Shown piece by piece: positions 10,159 to 24,600 of a stretch of DNA of 64,000 bases; the first letter of the stretch is position 1, and every line of letters starts with the position of its first letter. Location: assembly GCF_020283565.1 (NCBI RefSeq), contig NC_060064.1, positions 20,170,337 to 20,234,336 on the forward strand, read 5' to 3'. The notes under the pieces were generated by a model, which was given only the letters and a program-made list of their open reading frames with translations, was not told where the DNA came from and did not search any database. Position numbers and translations under genes: made by a program. The stretch comes from Trifolium pratense. Lineage: Eukaryota > Streptophyta > Magnoliopsida > Fabales > Fabaceae.

Positions 10159-11336
10159 GGCTTAAATGCACTTTTGATCCCCTATTTTTAAAAAAATGAA
10201 GTTTTGGTCCCCTATTTTAAAAACCAACTTTTTAGTCCCCCAATTTTAATTTTTTTTGAGTTTTGATCCCCCATTCTATTTTAAGGCTAATTTTGTTGAT
10301 GTGGCAAAGCCACTAATGCATATCAACGTCCACGTGGACAAATTTAAATTCCATGTCATTATTTGTTTTTAATTCAATAAAACTTATTTTATAAAATAAT
10401 TTAATTATTAAAATTATAATATTTTTTAAAAAGAAATCAATCAAAAAATCATTCAAAAACATCAAAAATCACACCAAACAATCCATAGCTCCCATTATCA
10501 TCATCCACTTATCCAGTTATCCTTACTCTTCTTACCAACCCAGAAAACAAAATAATCACGTTTCATCATCATATCATCATCGTAAACTCATTAAAATAAA
10601 AAATCCCAAAATTCACAACCTCTAATTTATTAAACCTAACAAAAAACAAACAATCACAACATGGACATGATCCTCTTTGATTCAAATCAAACAATTGCAT
10701 ATTGAAAGCAAGTTTTGTGTATCAAGAACCTCCAACTTTCATCATCATCCAACTTTATATAAAACCAATCTAGAATTAAACTTCAAACTTAAAACAATTT
10801 CCGGGTTTTCATTCAAATTCATCCAAAGTCATAGATAGTTTAAAAAGTATGAGTAATTTCTATTGAAACACAAAATCATCTCTAATTTCTATTCGTTTTT
10901 AAAAAATCCAAAAATTGTTGAGTTTGAAGGGAAACCATAGGATTGGTGAAATCCATAAGGAAGGATTCTCTCCGACGATGAATAAAATTCTAGTAGTTGA
11001 AGGTTTGATAATTAGGGTTTCAGATTTCATATTTTATAAGATTTAACAATTATTATTTCAGTGAATATATAATTCTAATAATTAAAATATTTTATAAATA
11101 AAGTTTTATTGAATTTAAAAATATATAATAATGATATGGATATTAAATTTGTCCACATGAATGTTGCCACATCATTAGTTACAAGGTCACATCAACAAAA
11201 TTAACCTCAAAATAGGATGGGGGATCAAAACTCAAAAAAAAAATGAAAATAGGGGGACTAAAAAACTGGTTTTTAAAATTGGGGGACCAAAACTTCATTT
11301 TTTTAAAAATAGGGGGACCAAAAGTGCATTTAAGCC
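10159..11336. mobile_element. Mutator-like non-autonomous element (1178 bp) with perfect 9-bp target duplication
   Basis: Long terminal inverted repeats of about 180 bp start GGCTTAAATGCACTTTTG and end with the complement. The direct repeat AAAAAAGTA occurs at 10150-10158 and 11337-11345, the 9-bp duplication expected of Mutator-like elements. No transposase frame is seen. The inside carries AT-rich filler without recognised captured gene sequence. Confidence 0.9.
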
Positions 11337-13605
11337 AAAAAAGTATATAGATTATTTTATTCTCATAATTCTAAAATGGGTAAGAAGAAAAAACGTTTTA
11401 TATAATAGTATATAGATCCACAAAGAGGCGTTGGTGTGTTCATATTGGAATTCTAGCAACCACCAATTTACATGCTTACAGGCTTTACAGCAAAAGGAGT
11501 TGGCAAACCATCACTCCCAACCTTGTTTGTTGCTATTAATTATGTTGTCGCTTGGGAATTTAGGGTCAATGTCACTCACTTCACTTCATTTTATTAATAT
11601 TAATCTAATATACATAGCCGATTAACTTCATTGTTAATGTCTCATATCCGATGTGAAATGATTTGAACATATATTTATAAGTAATTAATTTTAGAGTGGT
11701 GTTAGATTTTTTTTGAAAATTTATTGTACCGCCCGCTATATATTAAGTTAATGGGCGTTACTTACTTAAAAACAATTTTTATCTTGCAATATGGATTTTA
11801 TAGGAATGAGTTAGATCTACTCTCAATTCTAAAGAGATACGATGATATAAAGAGCAATATTATTTGAACAATTTTTTTACTCTTTTTTTATTGGGCAAAA
11901 ACAATAAAAAGAGAGAAAATAAGAATACAATGTGAATATACGAGAGAAAATGTCAAAAAACTACTCTAAAAAATCGTTCAAATAACATTAATTGCTAGAC
12001 AATTACTTCTACCAAACTTGAATAACATGGCAGGAGTTCACACTCAAAATGCAACTCTTAGCTCCATTCTTATGGTTTGGACTTTGGAGTTAGTTATAAA
12101 GTGACAAATTCTACAAACCATTTGAGAAAACACCAAATGATTGTTCTTATGATTTAATTGTTTTTGTTAATGGTCATCATTGTGATAGTGTGCCTCATCT
12201 TATCTGTTGGATTCCTACTATAGATATTTATGTATTGGTTATGGTTTTAAGGGATTTTAAAATATTTTTATGATAATTTTATTTTATGATATGGAAATCA
12301 ACATTTTTATCAAATCTAAATAAATTTTGTGGTATATTAAACTAAGATTTTTTCAGAGTAAGGAAATCTATGATAGAGATTTCTCTTCAAAAATCGTATA
12401 TAATTTTCAATAGATTCTTTCGGAGGATTTTTGTGAGTTTTTTAGTTGAAAATACATATACTTTCTTTGGTTTCAAATATAAACAAAAAAACAAATTTTC
12501 ACATTCATTGAATAATTTATGAATCTGCTCTATAATATAGATCAAATTCATAGACTATTCGATAAATCTAAAAAATGATTTGTTACTTATATTTCAAACC
12601 GAAAATTAAGAATACTATATTAATTCAACAATCTCACTCAAACTCTCGGATCAAGATTCTCTACAGTGAAATAACACACAGTTTTAATACAGTTTTAATC
12701 TTGGCCATTGATTATGTTAGAACATTTGTTGGGGGACTGCTGCAAATACTCGAACAAGAAGATGATGAAGACGGACATGATGATGGTGCACATAAATTAC
12801 AAAGCGTGTGTATCACACTGAGCTTTAGGTTCGATTCATCCCCACCAATTTATGTAAACCGGATGTAAAAGGGTTAACCGGGGAATCTCCTTCATGATAC
12901 TTTGGAAACCATGATATGGATTGCACATACATATCAAGCATATCAATCAATGATATTTTATGGAATAAAGTTCCCTCAAATACTCTCGTGCACTAGAGAA
13001 ATGAAGAAATGATTTAGAAATATTTTTGACAGAATTCTGACTATGAAATTCATGATTTCTGTTGTATTTTCTGTCTCCTAAGTGTCTCTATTTATAGAGA
13101 AACTTATGTCAAATGATGAAAGGACACGACCTTTGAAAGATTTTCAAAAATGTAAATTTGAATTTTAAATTAACCATTGTAACCTTTCAAATATATTTTG
13201 GAAAATCTCCAACAGATTACTGATCAGACGATTCAGATTAATAGATTATAAAATCGTTCAAAACAATGTCAGTCATACATCTCAGATCGGACGGTCTAAA
13301 ACTAAAATTGTGTGAAAACTGTAGGAAACTGGAGAAAATCTGATTCCCAAGCTCTCAATAATTTCTCAACCCTCCAAAAACTATATTTCAAGTACTATCA
13401 TGCTTACCATTTTCATACATATGCAGGAATCATGTGTTCATGCATGTACTATTATTGTTCACATATGATCAATTTTCTTTGTCCTTTCAATACTTAGAAT
13501 TTCTTTAACGTAATCACTTTTCATAGTAATTCTTTAAATAATTTTTAAAGAAAATAGTTTTCATACATATTGAAATAATTACTTTTCAATAATTCTTTAA
13601 CGCAA

Positions 13606-13665
13606 CAATTTATTATTATTATTATTATTATTATTACATTATTATTATTATTATTATTATTATTA
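13606..13665. repeat. (ATT)n microsatellite, interrupted once
   Basis: About 19 TTA/ATT units are interrupted by one ACA near 13636. Confidence 0.95.
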
Positions 13666-15104
13666 TGAAAACTCAAAATGGAATCATTTAATTTATGTTG
13701 CTTTTATTATTATTTTTTATTTGTGTTAACTCTCTGATTTTTATCGAATAATCTGATGATCTGAAATCCAAAAGATAAGTAAAATTCTTCTTAAAATTCA
13801 ATGAGGGCTGACGCGTATGCAAAAAATCTTTTAAAAAAATTCTGTTAAAATCTCATAAAATCAATCAATAGTATAACATATAGGGACCGTTTGGCCTGAC
13901 TTTTCTATAACTTATTTTTTTTATTTAAGGAGAAGCTTGGTCAAACACAAAATTAATAGAAGCTCTACTAAAAATAAGTTCCTTATTTTAATGAAGAAAA
14001 TCAACATATAAGGAGTTTGAAAAAAAGTCATAAATAGCAACTTTGTAGTGACTTATACGCTTGATTTTTTCCTGGTACTGCTTTCGAAACCCGGCAGCAA
14101 CACATTTAACAATTTTATTAATATTTTTACATAAGGCACGCTATCTTTATATCTTTTGAAGTAAAGAAACACTGCACTCTTTTCATTTTTTGTGAATTAA
14201 AATTAAAGTACACTCATTTTTTTGCCAGGTAGACTAGACCAAAGATTTTTTTAGTTACGACTAAATTAAAATATACTACACTGGCTTGTCAACAATCAAT
14301 CACACTAAAACATTTCGAGACTTTTACAACCATATCCAAAGACTATTTTGCCGTCACTTTTCTTTTCACCAAAACTTATATACTAGCCTATTGACAATAG
14401 AATTCTTGTGTTCATATACTATATATTGTTTTCTTCTTATCCTTTCAACTTCCAAGTAGTAGTATACTATCGCTATTACATATGCAGGAATCATGTGTTC
14501 ATGTACTATTAAATTAAATGGTACCACTTTCATACATCACGTTTTCATGTACTATTTTTGTTTTGAGTAAAAACGTGTTCATGCACTATACAACTATTAT
14601 TGTTCACATATGATCAATTTTATGGAGAAATACTTATATGGAAATAACCCAAATAATTGTTTTTTGGTATACTCATAATTAACATGTGGAAAAAATTAAA
14701 AGAAAAAAAGTAAATTAACTGGTGTAACAATTTATTTTTTATTCAATTATTCTGATTTTTGTGTGTGTCTAAATGTTTGTGCTATATGTAAGACTTCATC
14801 CAATTTTATGTGCTTCAAACCTTAGAATTTTAAATAATTAATCACTTTTCATATAATTCTTTAAAAAAAATAGTTGTCATACATATTGAAATAATTATTT
14901 TTCAATAATTCTTTAACGTAATCAATTTATTATTATGAAAACCCAAAATAGAATCATTTTATTATTATTTTTTAAAAAACATAATGATTTTGTTATTAAA
15001 AGGTTAAAAAAACATTATTGCTTTTATTATTATTATTATTATTTTTATTTGTGTTAATCTTTTTTTTTTTTATAAGCAATATGTTAGTTTTTTCTCCTTT
15101 GCCA

Positions 15105-15185
15105 GGACTTGGACCTCCTGCTGACCTCCTGCTCCTTATCCCTTAGCTCAATTAGCTTAACCAGCTGAACTACTCATCTCACCCC
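15105..15185 (-). mobile_element. tRNA-derived SINE-like fragment
   Basis: On the minus strand it has an A-box-like AGTTCAGCTGGTTAAGC and a B-box-like GGTCCAAGTCC, spaced as in a tRNA head. It does not fold into a whole tRNA, so SINE remnant is the better call. Confidence 0.5.
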
Positions 15186-16304
15186 TTGTGTTAATCCTTT
15201 GATTCTTAGCGAAAAATCTAATGATCTAAAATTCAAGAAACGTTAGAATTTAATAATCTTTTAATTTTTTTATTTACCTTTTAAAAAAAAATCTTCTTAA
15301 AATTCAATGAGGATTGACCTCGTGGTGAAATCTTATGGGGCTCAAGATTTTATGTTCGGTGTCACTTCTTGTATTGTATTGGACTAATTCAAATGGACAC
15401 TCTCACATAATGAACTGCGGAATTGATATTCTTTCAATTAGTTGGTCTATGGACTGAATATCAAGTCTTCAAAAAAAAAAGTTATTTGAAATCCTAAAAT
15501 TTTATGTTATAAATCCATAAAAATCTTGTGCTAAATATCTTTCAAAAAAGTTCGATAAAATCTTACAAAATCAATATAATCTCACAAATTTTTTTAAAAG
15601 TTTAAGTTTTTTTTTTTATCAAAACAACCTCTCAAAATCTCAATTCAATACACCTCTCATATTTAAGTTTGAATATAAATTTAAGTTTAAGTTTAAGATT
15701 GAGATTGTTTCTACTTATAAATTTAGTTGACACTCTTAACAACACATTTTTTTTTCACCACAAGAATATTCGGCCCACTAACATCAATCTAGTTCCGAGA
15801 GAGTGATTTCTAACATCAATTACAATTGAACTAACTATCGGTAACAACACATTTTCCATTTGTTAGTTAGTTAGATTATTTGTTTGTTGTATCTGGTGTC
15901 AACTCAATCATTATTCATTATCTCATATTTATTCTGAAGTCAATCAAGTATGGCAGACGTTTTTGCCAAATATTACATACGACTCTTGACTCTTTCTAAT
16001 ATATTTTTCTTGCCAATCATTATTCCTTTTCTCTTATTTTTTTTTGGTACATACTTTTCTCTTTTTTTTCTCTTATCAACTAGTATATACAACTACTTCA
16101 ATAAATAAATATTCTCTGTCCCTAAAATATAATAATTTCTACAAAAAAAAAATACAAGTATTAAAAAAATTGTTAAAGTAATACTATTTTTTTTTTTAAT
16201 TGTGTGTGATATTATTCTTGAATTACTCTTTTGTTTTTTATTTAAACAAAAAAATTTAGTGAATTTTATTAATTAGTAAATGTTCAATACATAAAGAAAT
16301 AATA

Positions 16305-17248
16305 TTCCCTCCGATCTTTTTTATAAGGAACACTTTTGGAAAAAAATTTGGTCTTTTTATAAGAAACTTTGACCAATTTTCAAATGTTTTAAATGTTCAA
16401 TTTCACTTATGCCCTTATTTATTATGAGAGAAAATGTAAAATTAAGTAAGTTAGTTGAATAAAGAGTAATTAAATAAGGGTATACATGGAATAAATTTAT
16501 AAGAGTATACTCCAATGGAGTAATATTTATGTAACTCATACATTTTTTTGCTCCAATGGAGATATGACTTTCTGAGTATCATACATTAATAACAAGTGAT
16601 CACTTCTATATTTATTTTTTTAATTTTGTCTAAATAAAAATAAAATTTTATTTCATTTTTTTTATAAAAATTTATTTAATTGAATAAATTTGTAGATAAA
16701 TAAAATAGAAATTATGTAATATATAGAATAATAGGAAATATCACCAAACTTTGTCAAAAAATGAAATATCATCAAATATAAGTTGAGAAGAAAATACGTA
16801 GAAAACAAATAAAATACGACTTGAGAAGAAAACAAATAGAAATCGTGTAATATATAGAATAATATGAAATATCATCAAATTAATGTTAGTAAAAAAAATG
16901 AAGATCAAGAGGCCATTGAATATCAAACGGTAATATTTTGACATATATAAAAACTATTAAATTGGATTTATATACAAAAAAAAAAAAAAAAAAATTAATA
17001 ACATTAAATTGATGATACGTTACCTTATTTAAGGTACCGGTATCATCAATTTTGATACCCTCTATGTTACGTCATGGAACTCCAATCATAAAAAAAATAA
17101 GGTACCGTATCATTAGCCTATGAAACTCTTTTAGATAAACTTATTGGAGATGCTCTAAGAGTATTAAATGAAAATAACTATGTTAAATGTGATTCATTGG
17201 TCAGTGTGATTTTTTCAAAGTGTTCCTTATAAAAAGGACCAGATGGAG
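16305..17248. mobile_element. Composite Stowaway-like MITE, enlarged by nested insertion
   Basis: The ends TTTATAAGGAACACTTTT and AAAGTGTTCCTTATAAA are inverted repeats inside TA-flanked CTCC termini. This type is normally about 200-300 bp. The extra length at about 16540-17165 looks like a second AT-rich element with GGAG-rich ends (CTCCAATGGAG and TTGGAGATGCTC). A related half-copy lies at 52325-52530. Confidence 0.6.
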
Positions 17249-17848
17249 TAATAAATCTACGAAAACTAACTCAAAAATTGATCGCCGATCAAGAGTATGA
17301 GTAACATATTTATTTGTTTCATAATAAATTTCACCTCAAAGTTTACACACGATGAAATAATTTGGGAAATATCAGCAACAATTAAACTAAATTCCAAATT
17401 ACCACTACACCTGATTCGAATATCTTTGGTCAATTAAATTACCACTAAATTACTCTTTTGTTAAATAATAAAATGTTGATGTTTCATATTCCAATACAAA
17501 TTGATAATATTAATGAGGGATATATTTGAAAAAGGAATACTGAACGGACGTATATTTGTGAATATGAATTTTATTGTCATGCTTATACTTAAGAAGTGCC
17601 CCATAGATCGGTGTTTAGCATGACACTATTAATATTATAAAATGACAAATAATTTAAAACTTAAAAAAATATTACAATTTCAAAGAAAACATTAGTACAT
17701 GAAAATGACAGGTCATAGAGTACTATTTATACACACTTGGCCCAAATTATAAGTTGTAAAAAAGGTTGAACTAACTGGGTCAACTTGGGTTCCAAATCTT
17801 AGAACATTAGATCCATCAACATACTTCAAAAAGAGGAATCAAAAGAAG

Positions 17849-20800
17849 ATGCCTTGCATTTACATCAGCACAAATCTTAACTTAGATGGAATTGACACTG
17901 ATCCAATCTTTTCTGAAGTCACCACTGCTATCTCAACAATTATTGGAAGACCTGAAAAGGTTATATTCATTTCCCTCACTTTTTTCACTTTCTGTGTTTT
18001 TCATACAAAACTTATATGATTGTTTATGAGTTTTTTTTCTTTTTCATTTGTCTGAATCCTTTGTTGGCTTGACACAAATTATGGGATCAATTCTTTTTCT
18101 TTTCTTCTTAATTTCTATCTTTCTTTTCTTTCTTTTTTTGGTTGATTTTGATAGAATGATTCATGTTCTTTGTTGATTGTCTTGCTTTTGGTAAGTTTGT
18201 TTTGATTACATACTTACCATATAATATAAAATTAAAAACACAGTTTTAGAAAATATTTTTATTTGGGCTATGAAGTAGGTAGTGAGTACTCAGGAAGGAA
18301 TGCGTTTTCTTTCACCAAATATATAGATTATCAATGATGTGGCAATAACTATCAACTGAGTTATTTTACATGACATTTTGATTTCTTTCTAAATATTTTT
18401 TTTATGTAAATTGAGTGTCATTTGCGCACAGACTGCATAAACTAATCTCTCAAGTCTTATATGACATAAATGAGTGACAAACTCTTCGTAACAATTTTAA
18501 CACTGTTACATACCAAAGTCAGGAGTTGAACCCAGGACCCTGGTTAAATTAGAAAAGACGTGCGTTATCTCGTCTAAGTGTTTTTGGGTGTATTGTGTGA
18601 TTTCATTATTATGGCAGCAAATAAAAACAAACATGTCTGGTTTCTTTTGAATTTGTTAATCATTCCCATGCAACTTGGTCAAATCCAAGGGAAAGTTGGG
18701 TGTTTTGGTTTGGGGAAGTGTAGTAATTTTAGTTTGTCTTTCAGTGTTCTTTATTATTGTTGACTTTAAAATCATATCTTAATGCTAAAATAATGAAAAT
18801 GCTTTGAAAATGTGTATTCATCTTATTTGAAGTTTAAAAATTGTTTTTTCTAACAAAAAAAATTCTACTTTCAATGATCTTAACCGGTCCCTCTATTTAT
18901 ATTTCGTAAGACTTGAATCTCCATTAAAAAAAATACTATTCAATTTACACAAAAAAATTAATGTTAGAAACATTCTGACAATTGTTAGTAGAATATAGTT
19001 TGTTTTCCATGTAATAGAATGACTATTGGTATAACCTTAATTAATTAGGAAAAAACTAAAATCATAACTTTAGAAGTACCAATAGACCCCTCTCAATTGT
19101 AAAAAAATAAAATTGAGAGTGATGTGGAATCTTAAACTATTAAAATTAATAAAAGAGGATATATGATTGAAATTTGAAAAAAAAAATAAAAATAATTAAA
19201 AATTGAGAGGTAAAAATTGAAAGAATTGAGAGATCCATTCACATTTAATTTTGTATCTTCCACATCCCATCACATGATTCATGATGATGCATATGCAAAA
19301 GTAGTGTGGGGGACAAAAAGTGGGGGCGCGTTCCGTCTATATCAGTTAATAAGTTAATACGTTGACATCACTTTTTTATTTTTGGAAAATTCTAAATATA
19401 TCTCATACAAAATAAAGTATATTATAATCTTAAATATGTAATTAATATTTTTAAAATATAAAAATATTATTTTTAATATAATTTTTTATTTAATGCTCCA
19501 AAAACTCAAGTTAGTATGACATGAAAGAAAAAAAAATATATAGTTTATATTCTTTTATTAAGAAAATGTCTCGTAGACTTAGTTCAGTTGACAGAAATAT
19601 TACGTTATACATGTATGGATCGGAGTTTGAACTTCGATCATCTTGCTTATCGCGAAATTTTTAGTTAAGGTAGAAAAGAAGATATTTGTACATATTGCAT
19701 TTGTGGAGGCTTTATTGTAGCCTTGAAGCCACTCATCTTTATCTTAATATGAACGGACACGATGGATCGTGTGGGGACCCTTTTGTAACAAAAGACCATT
19801 ATTATTTGTTTATTTATGGTATATTGGTACATAAAATCAACACCATCATTTCTGTTCAAGAACAATATTTTCAACACAAATTTTGTAGTTTGTACTACTC
19901 ACTCAATTTTCAACACAACACAAGCATATTAGACTTTTTGGATCAGATGAAAACTTTTTTTTAAATTGATTTTACTCCATTATAGATCAGACAATGAATG
20001 TAGAAGATAAAAAACACTTTTTACTAATAAATAAAAGTCGATATATTAACTTGGCTTTTTACCTCTATGCACCTCTCTTACACTTAACAAAATTAAAATA
20101 ATAATATGTACCAAAATAAAATAAATTAAATAATGATATTTTATTAATTCATAATTTTAAAATTATTTGTTGTTTTTAAAAAGAAAATTATGTCAAAATA
20201 ATATAAATTATTATACAAAACAAAATATTAATTGTGACAAGAAATTAGGTATAAATTTATACAATCTAATTGTGAACCTCCTTTACACTATGTCCATATA
20301 CATCTTGTGGGGCTAGAATTCATTGTTGTCCAGAAAGTACACAATTTCTCACATTAACAAATTTCAGTCTTCTATTTAAAATTAGACGGTTTATATTATA
20401 TTTTTCATTAAATCAGTACAAAACAATCTATGTCATTGATTTAAAGATCGAACGGTTGAAATCCATTGCAGTGGACGCATTAATTGTGTTCAATCATATT
20501 TCTCATGTTGTGCCGTAATATCTTTCGTCATATTTCTGCGTCTTAATTTTTTTCTCTCATGTTTTCTTTTCTTTCTCTTGCATTAAAAAAATCTCTTACC
20601 GAATTGTATGGTCATTATTGTGATATTTTATTTTCTAATTTGTATTGTGAAAATGATAATTTTGCAGTTTGTGATGGTGCTATTGAAATCATCAGTGCCA
20701 ATATCGTTTGAAGGAAACAAAGAACCAGCTGCTTATGCTGAGATAATATCAATGGGTGGCATAAATAAAGAAGTCAAGAGGAAACTCATTGCTACCATTG

Positions 20801-20895
20801 GCACCATATTGCAGTCCAAGCTAGCTATCCCAAGAACACGTTTTTTTGTTAAAGTCTTTGATACTACTGCATTTCCTACTCAATCCAAAATTTAA
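17849..20895 (+). CDS. MIF/D-dopachrome tautomerase-like protein (MDL3-like)
   Basis: Exons 17849-17959 and 20668-20895 join in phase 0 into a 112-aa protein, the size of the MIF family (about 115 aa). It begins MPCIYISTNLNLDGI, so the catalytic Pro that becomes the N-terminus after Met removal is present. The second exon gives FVMVLLKSSVPISFEGNKE, PAAYAEIISMGGIN and a C-terminal FFVKVFDTT. Plant MIF/MDL proteins have weak tautomerase activity and roles in defence. The usual active-site Lys near residue 33 is Arg here (GRPEK). The tail ends SKI, close to a peroxisomal PTS1 signal; Arabidopsis MDL3 is peroxisomal. The 2.7 kb intron is AT-rich and holds a SINE-like repeat. It is convergent with NOC3. 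Confidence 0.92.
19572..19660 (+). mobile_element. tRNA-derived SINE-like fragment in the MDL intron
   Basis: An A-box-like TTAGTTCAGTTGACAGAA is followed about 40 bases later by a B-box-like GGAGTTTGAACTTCG. It is decayed and has no clear tail. Confidence 0.45.
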
Positions 20896-21625
20896 TGCTT
20901 AAATATTAGTACAATAGCTACAAGATTGTGCTCTAATCATCACAATTTCTTTTTATATTGTATTGTTATGTATTAATAATAATTTAATAATAAATATTAT
21001 GATATGTTCTCTTTTTACATGATTTTTGCACTGCAAAAATAAATTATCATCATGTCAATACAAAGTTATATTTGAAGCGTTTGATAAAACAGCTATTAAG
21101 TAATGTCAATCTCTTTAAATAAATTTCAATACAAGATGATTTACTTCCTCAAGATACTATTAAAAGATGGTACATCAAAATAGTCTCGCATTAATTGGTA
21201 ATCGAAAATAAGATTAGTTTATAAACAGCATCCACACTCTTCAACCGAACAATACACCTTTATTGAAAGGATAATAGTCAACACACCATTCATTAAACTC
21301 TCAATTAAATTCATATATTATGTCAAAAATATTAATTTCATACTATTTATCATCAAAATAAAAGAAAATAATTAATAACAAAATAGATAAAAATACAACA
21401 CCCAACTCACAAGAAGGATAGCCACATTCTTTTTGCATTGTCTCGGTATTTTTAATTGAAATTGTGTCATCTGTCAAAAAAATACATATAAATTGTGTAT
21501 CCAACGTATTCATGTACTAAACTATGGTAATACACGACTGGTTGAGAAGTATCTCCACTGAAAATGGAACTGTAACAATAAAAACTGGAAATATAGATAA
21601 GATATTGTCAACAAACAATGGGTGA
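20896..21625. other. 730-bp gap between the convergent MDL and NOC3 genes
   Basis: It holds the two 3' ends. AATAATAAAT-type possible polyadenylation signals follow MDL near 20978. No other gene is seen. Confidence 0.6.
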
Positions 21626-24600
21626 TCAACTACTAGGTTTTGATCGTTTCTTCTTTTGTTCCTTATATTGTTCAAATAGCTGAAGTGATTTTGCAGTCTT
21701 ATCCAACTTACTTCTCAACTTTTCGTTCTCCTTGATATCATGAAGAACCATAAAATGGGAACTAAATTTCTTTCGCAAGTCATCTTCATTGAATGAACTC
21801 GTTACTGTTGTGGAACCAATGGAATTTGATGTAGCATTGGTCAATCGTCTCTTCTTGTTATTTAATTTAATACTACCACTTTGTTCAAAACATAGTTCTT
21901 GGTCAATAGACATGTCCTTGAAAGCTTGTTGAGGAGACGACTTGGAGAGGAAGACTTGGTTTTCAGTGCTCATGCTTGAAATGCCTGTTGCCATTGCTGA
22001 TATGGTTGGATGATAGTGTTTGGACAAAAGACAAACTTCCCAAAGCACTGAGGCAAGGGCGCCACTTAAATTAGGATCTGTCGAATATGGTAGATATTTC
22101 TGCATATTTGAGAAAGGAGAGACAAACAGATGGTTATATAGTCCATAAAAGCTGACAGAAAAGAATGGTGCCACTAAAAATCTTAAATAATCAAATTCAA
22201 CAGTTTGCCATATTTGAGATTTGACATAAACCCTCTGTCCTAAAAATTTCTGTTCACAAAGTTATTCTCCCCTTTTCCCGTTCCCTTGTATCAAGTTCTT
22301 ACTTATCATATTCACTTGTTCTCTAAACAAGATGTTTCATGCTTCGTAAATCAGATTTTTGAGCTATGCATAATTCTGTTGCATTATTAGCTATTACACA
22401 ACCTAGAAAAACAACAATAGCATGCTTCGAGGAAACACCAACGTATAATAATTTAATTTAATTTTTGGTAATAAGAGCATGATAATTTGATTCCACATTA
22501 AATAGACGAGATACACAAATGGACACAAAAATGTGTTTAAGGTCTTCATATCTTATATTGTTGCTTGATTTATAAATAGCATTATATAAATATAAATAAA
22601 ACTACGATTACCAAATACACTAGGTAAACAAAAATCCAGTGGCACATATCAGTCTTGTTTCAACTTCAAGAGAGATAATCATCATCTTCAGCTTTACATT
22701 CACTCCGTTTGGATTAGCTTATTTTTGAGCTTATGCAAACAACTTATGCAATATAAATTAGGTTTTATGCTATTTTACAAGTTCACACTAGTGAAAATTG
22801 TATTTTTATAAGCTATTTTATCATAAACTACCTTGACAAACTTATAATAATTCATAAAAATTGCATAAGCTATTTGCATAAGCTCAAAAATAAGCTAATC
22901 CAAAAGGGGCCATTTTCGCATTGCAAGAGAGTAATGGAGTTCACAAAGAAATTTTCACTTATGGTCATTCACAAAAAACAAGGAATGCTAGCATACATGT
23001 TTTGGCATACCCCATCCCCATTCATTTCCTTATTTCTTTTATCTTTATTATAATGACTCCTCAGTCCTCAGGTCAGGACTAAGAGGATACCTTAACATCT
23101 GTACTCTTGCTGTACACCCATTTTTTCCGTATTTAGTTAAATTTCTTCTAGGCATAAATTAAAGAGGGAGAAAATAAGAAAATCCCTAGTGGAGATGAAT
23201 GCTCCTTTTAATGTAAAATTAAAAAATACCACGAAAAAAACAATCTTACCGGAATTGTGCCAGAAACAGAACCCCCTCCAGTGTCATTTTCCAACAGATT
23301 TCTGCACTTGAGATTCTTCAGAAGGAGATGCTTTACTGTGACCAAGGCTGAAACAGGTACAAAGAAAAATTACATATTAAGCTTGTTCCTATTTTCTTTT
23401 TATTTCTTTTCCTCTATGCATAATTTACAAAAGGTTACATGCGAAGATATGGAAGTTGACATTAGAATATTAAAGCATACCAGCCATGGTATCTGCAGAT
23501 CCAACGCACAGTGACAATGTAGCCAAACGTTTTATAAAAGCAGCCGCTTTTTGCATGTCATGCTGCCTATCGTCACACAACATGATCTTCAAAGCTTCTG
23601 CTAACACCTCTCCTTGATCCCTGTTGCATAAAAATGGAACATAAATTAAGAATAAGTTAAGCATTAAATCAAAGTAATAATAAAAGAAGAAAAAGAAACA
23701 GCAGCGCTTTAATACAAATATATGTACCAGATAACTCAAACATTCACAATCAAGTGAATTCATATGTTCTATTCTTCATATTCCAACTTTCAACAAATAC
23801 TACTCTAGTGCTAAAATCATATTTAACTGCAAAGCAAGGCAAGAAAAGACTGGACTCATAATTAATAACTGTTGATATTTAATATTATTTAATATATGAA
23901 TAAATTTGTAAATATACTCTAGAGTATCCTAGATTATTCTTAGCATAGCATATTCCATAGTAGATATTCCTTTTGTAATTAATGCTCTTAATTGTAGAAT
24001 TGGCTATATAATAGAATCTCTGTAATGCTCTCGACTCTTGACACACGGTTTTCACCACATGCCTCTTGTATTCTCTTACTTTTTCCCTTTGAATACCCAT
24101 AAGATTTTGATACCTACTTATTCTAAAATCTTAAGATGCTACACAAAGACTCATGAATGTATTGTATTTATAATTTATGATTATTAATCTCTAATAGTGC
24201 AGTTTTGTTATTTTGATTATCAATACCATACATACTATGTATTAATACTTGTGCAAGTAAACAAACATGCAAGACCACACCAAACAACTATATTTATAAC
24301 ATATTGGTCAATTGGGAAAAGAAAGGACTAAGGGGTAACGTATTCTAATGCAAACCTTCCAGGCCTGTATTCAAGTACAAGATTGTAAAGATGGACAGTG
24401 AAGTCTTGTAAATCAACATTCAAGGCATCAAGATTGGTTCGCATCACTTTAAAAGCAACGATGCAACATTGGAGGCGTTCAGATACGGTCAGACTTTTAG
24501 GAAAAATCTCAGATGTGTTGCCTGATTTGCTACCTCCAGAAGCAAGTATTTTCAAATGGTTCATTAGATCACCCAAGAAATCAAGGTCAATCAGGTGCGA

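Larger units (their letters stand above)
11346..16304. other. AT-rich intergenic DNA with decayed repeats
   Basis: No gene is supported. Items seen are a degenerate Stowaway-like inverted repeat at 12470-12602 (TTGGTTTCAAATATAAAC versus TTATATTTCAAACCGAA), a promoter-like CTATAAATAGAG on the minus strand near 13085-13096 inside a probable retroelement remnant (about 12700-13320), an (ATT)n tract, a hAT-terminus-like GGGACCGTTTGGCC near 13883, and a SINE-like piece at 15105-15185. Confidence 0.4.

Noticed and set aside
12575..12868. 97-codon frame in intergenic DNA
   Set aside because: Starts in a decayed MITE-like inverted repeat and resembles retroelement remnant; no supporting homology.
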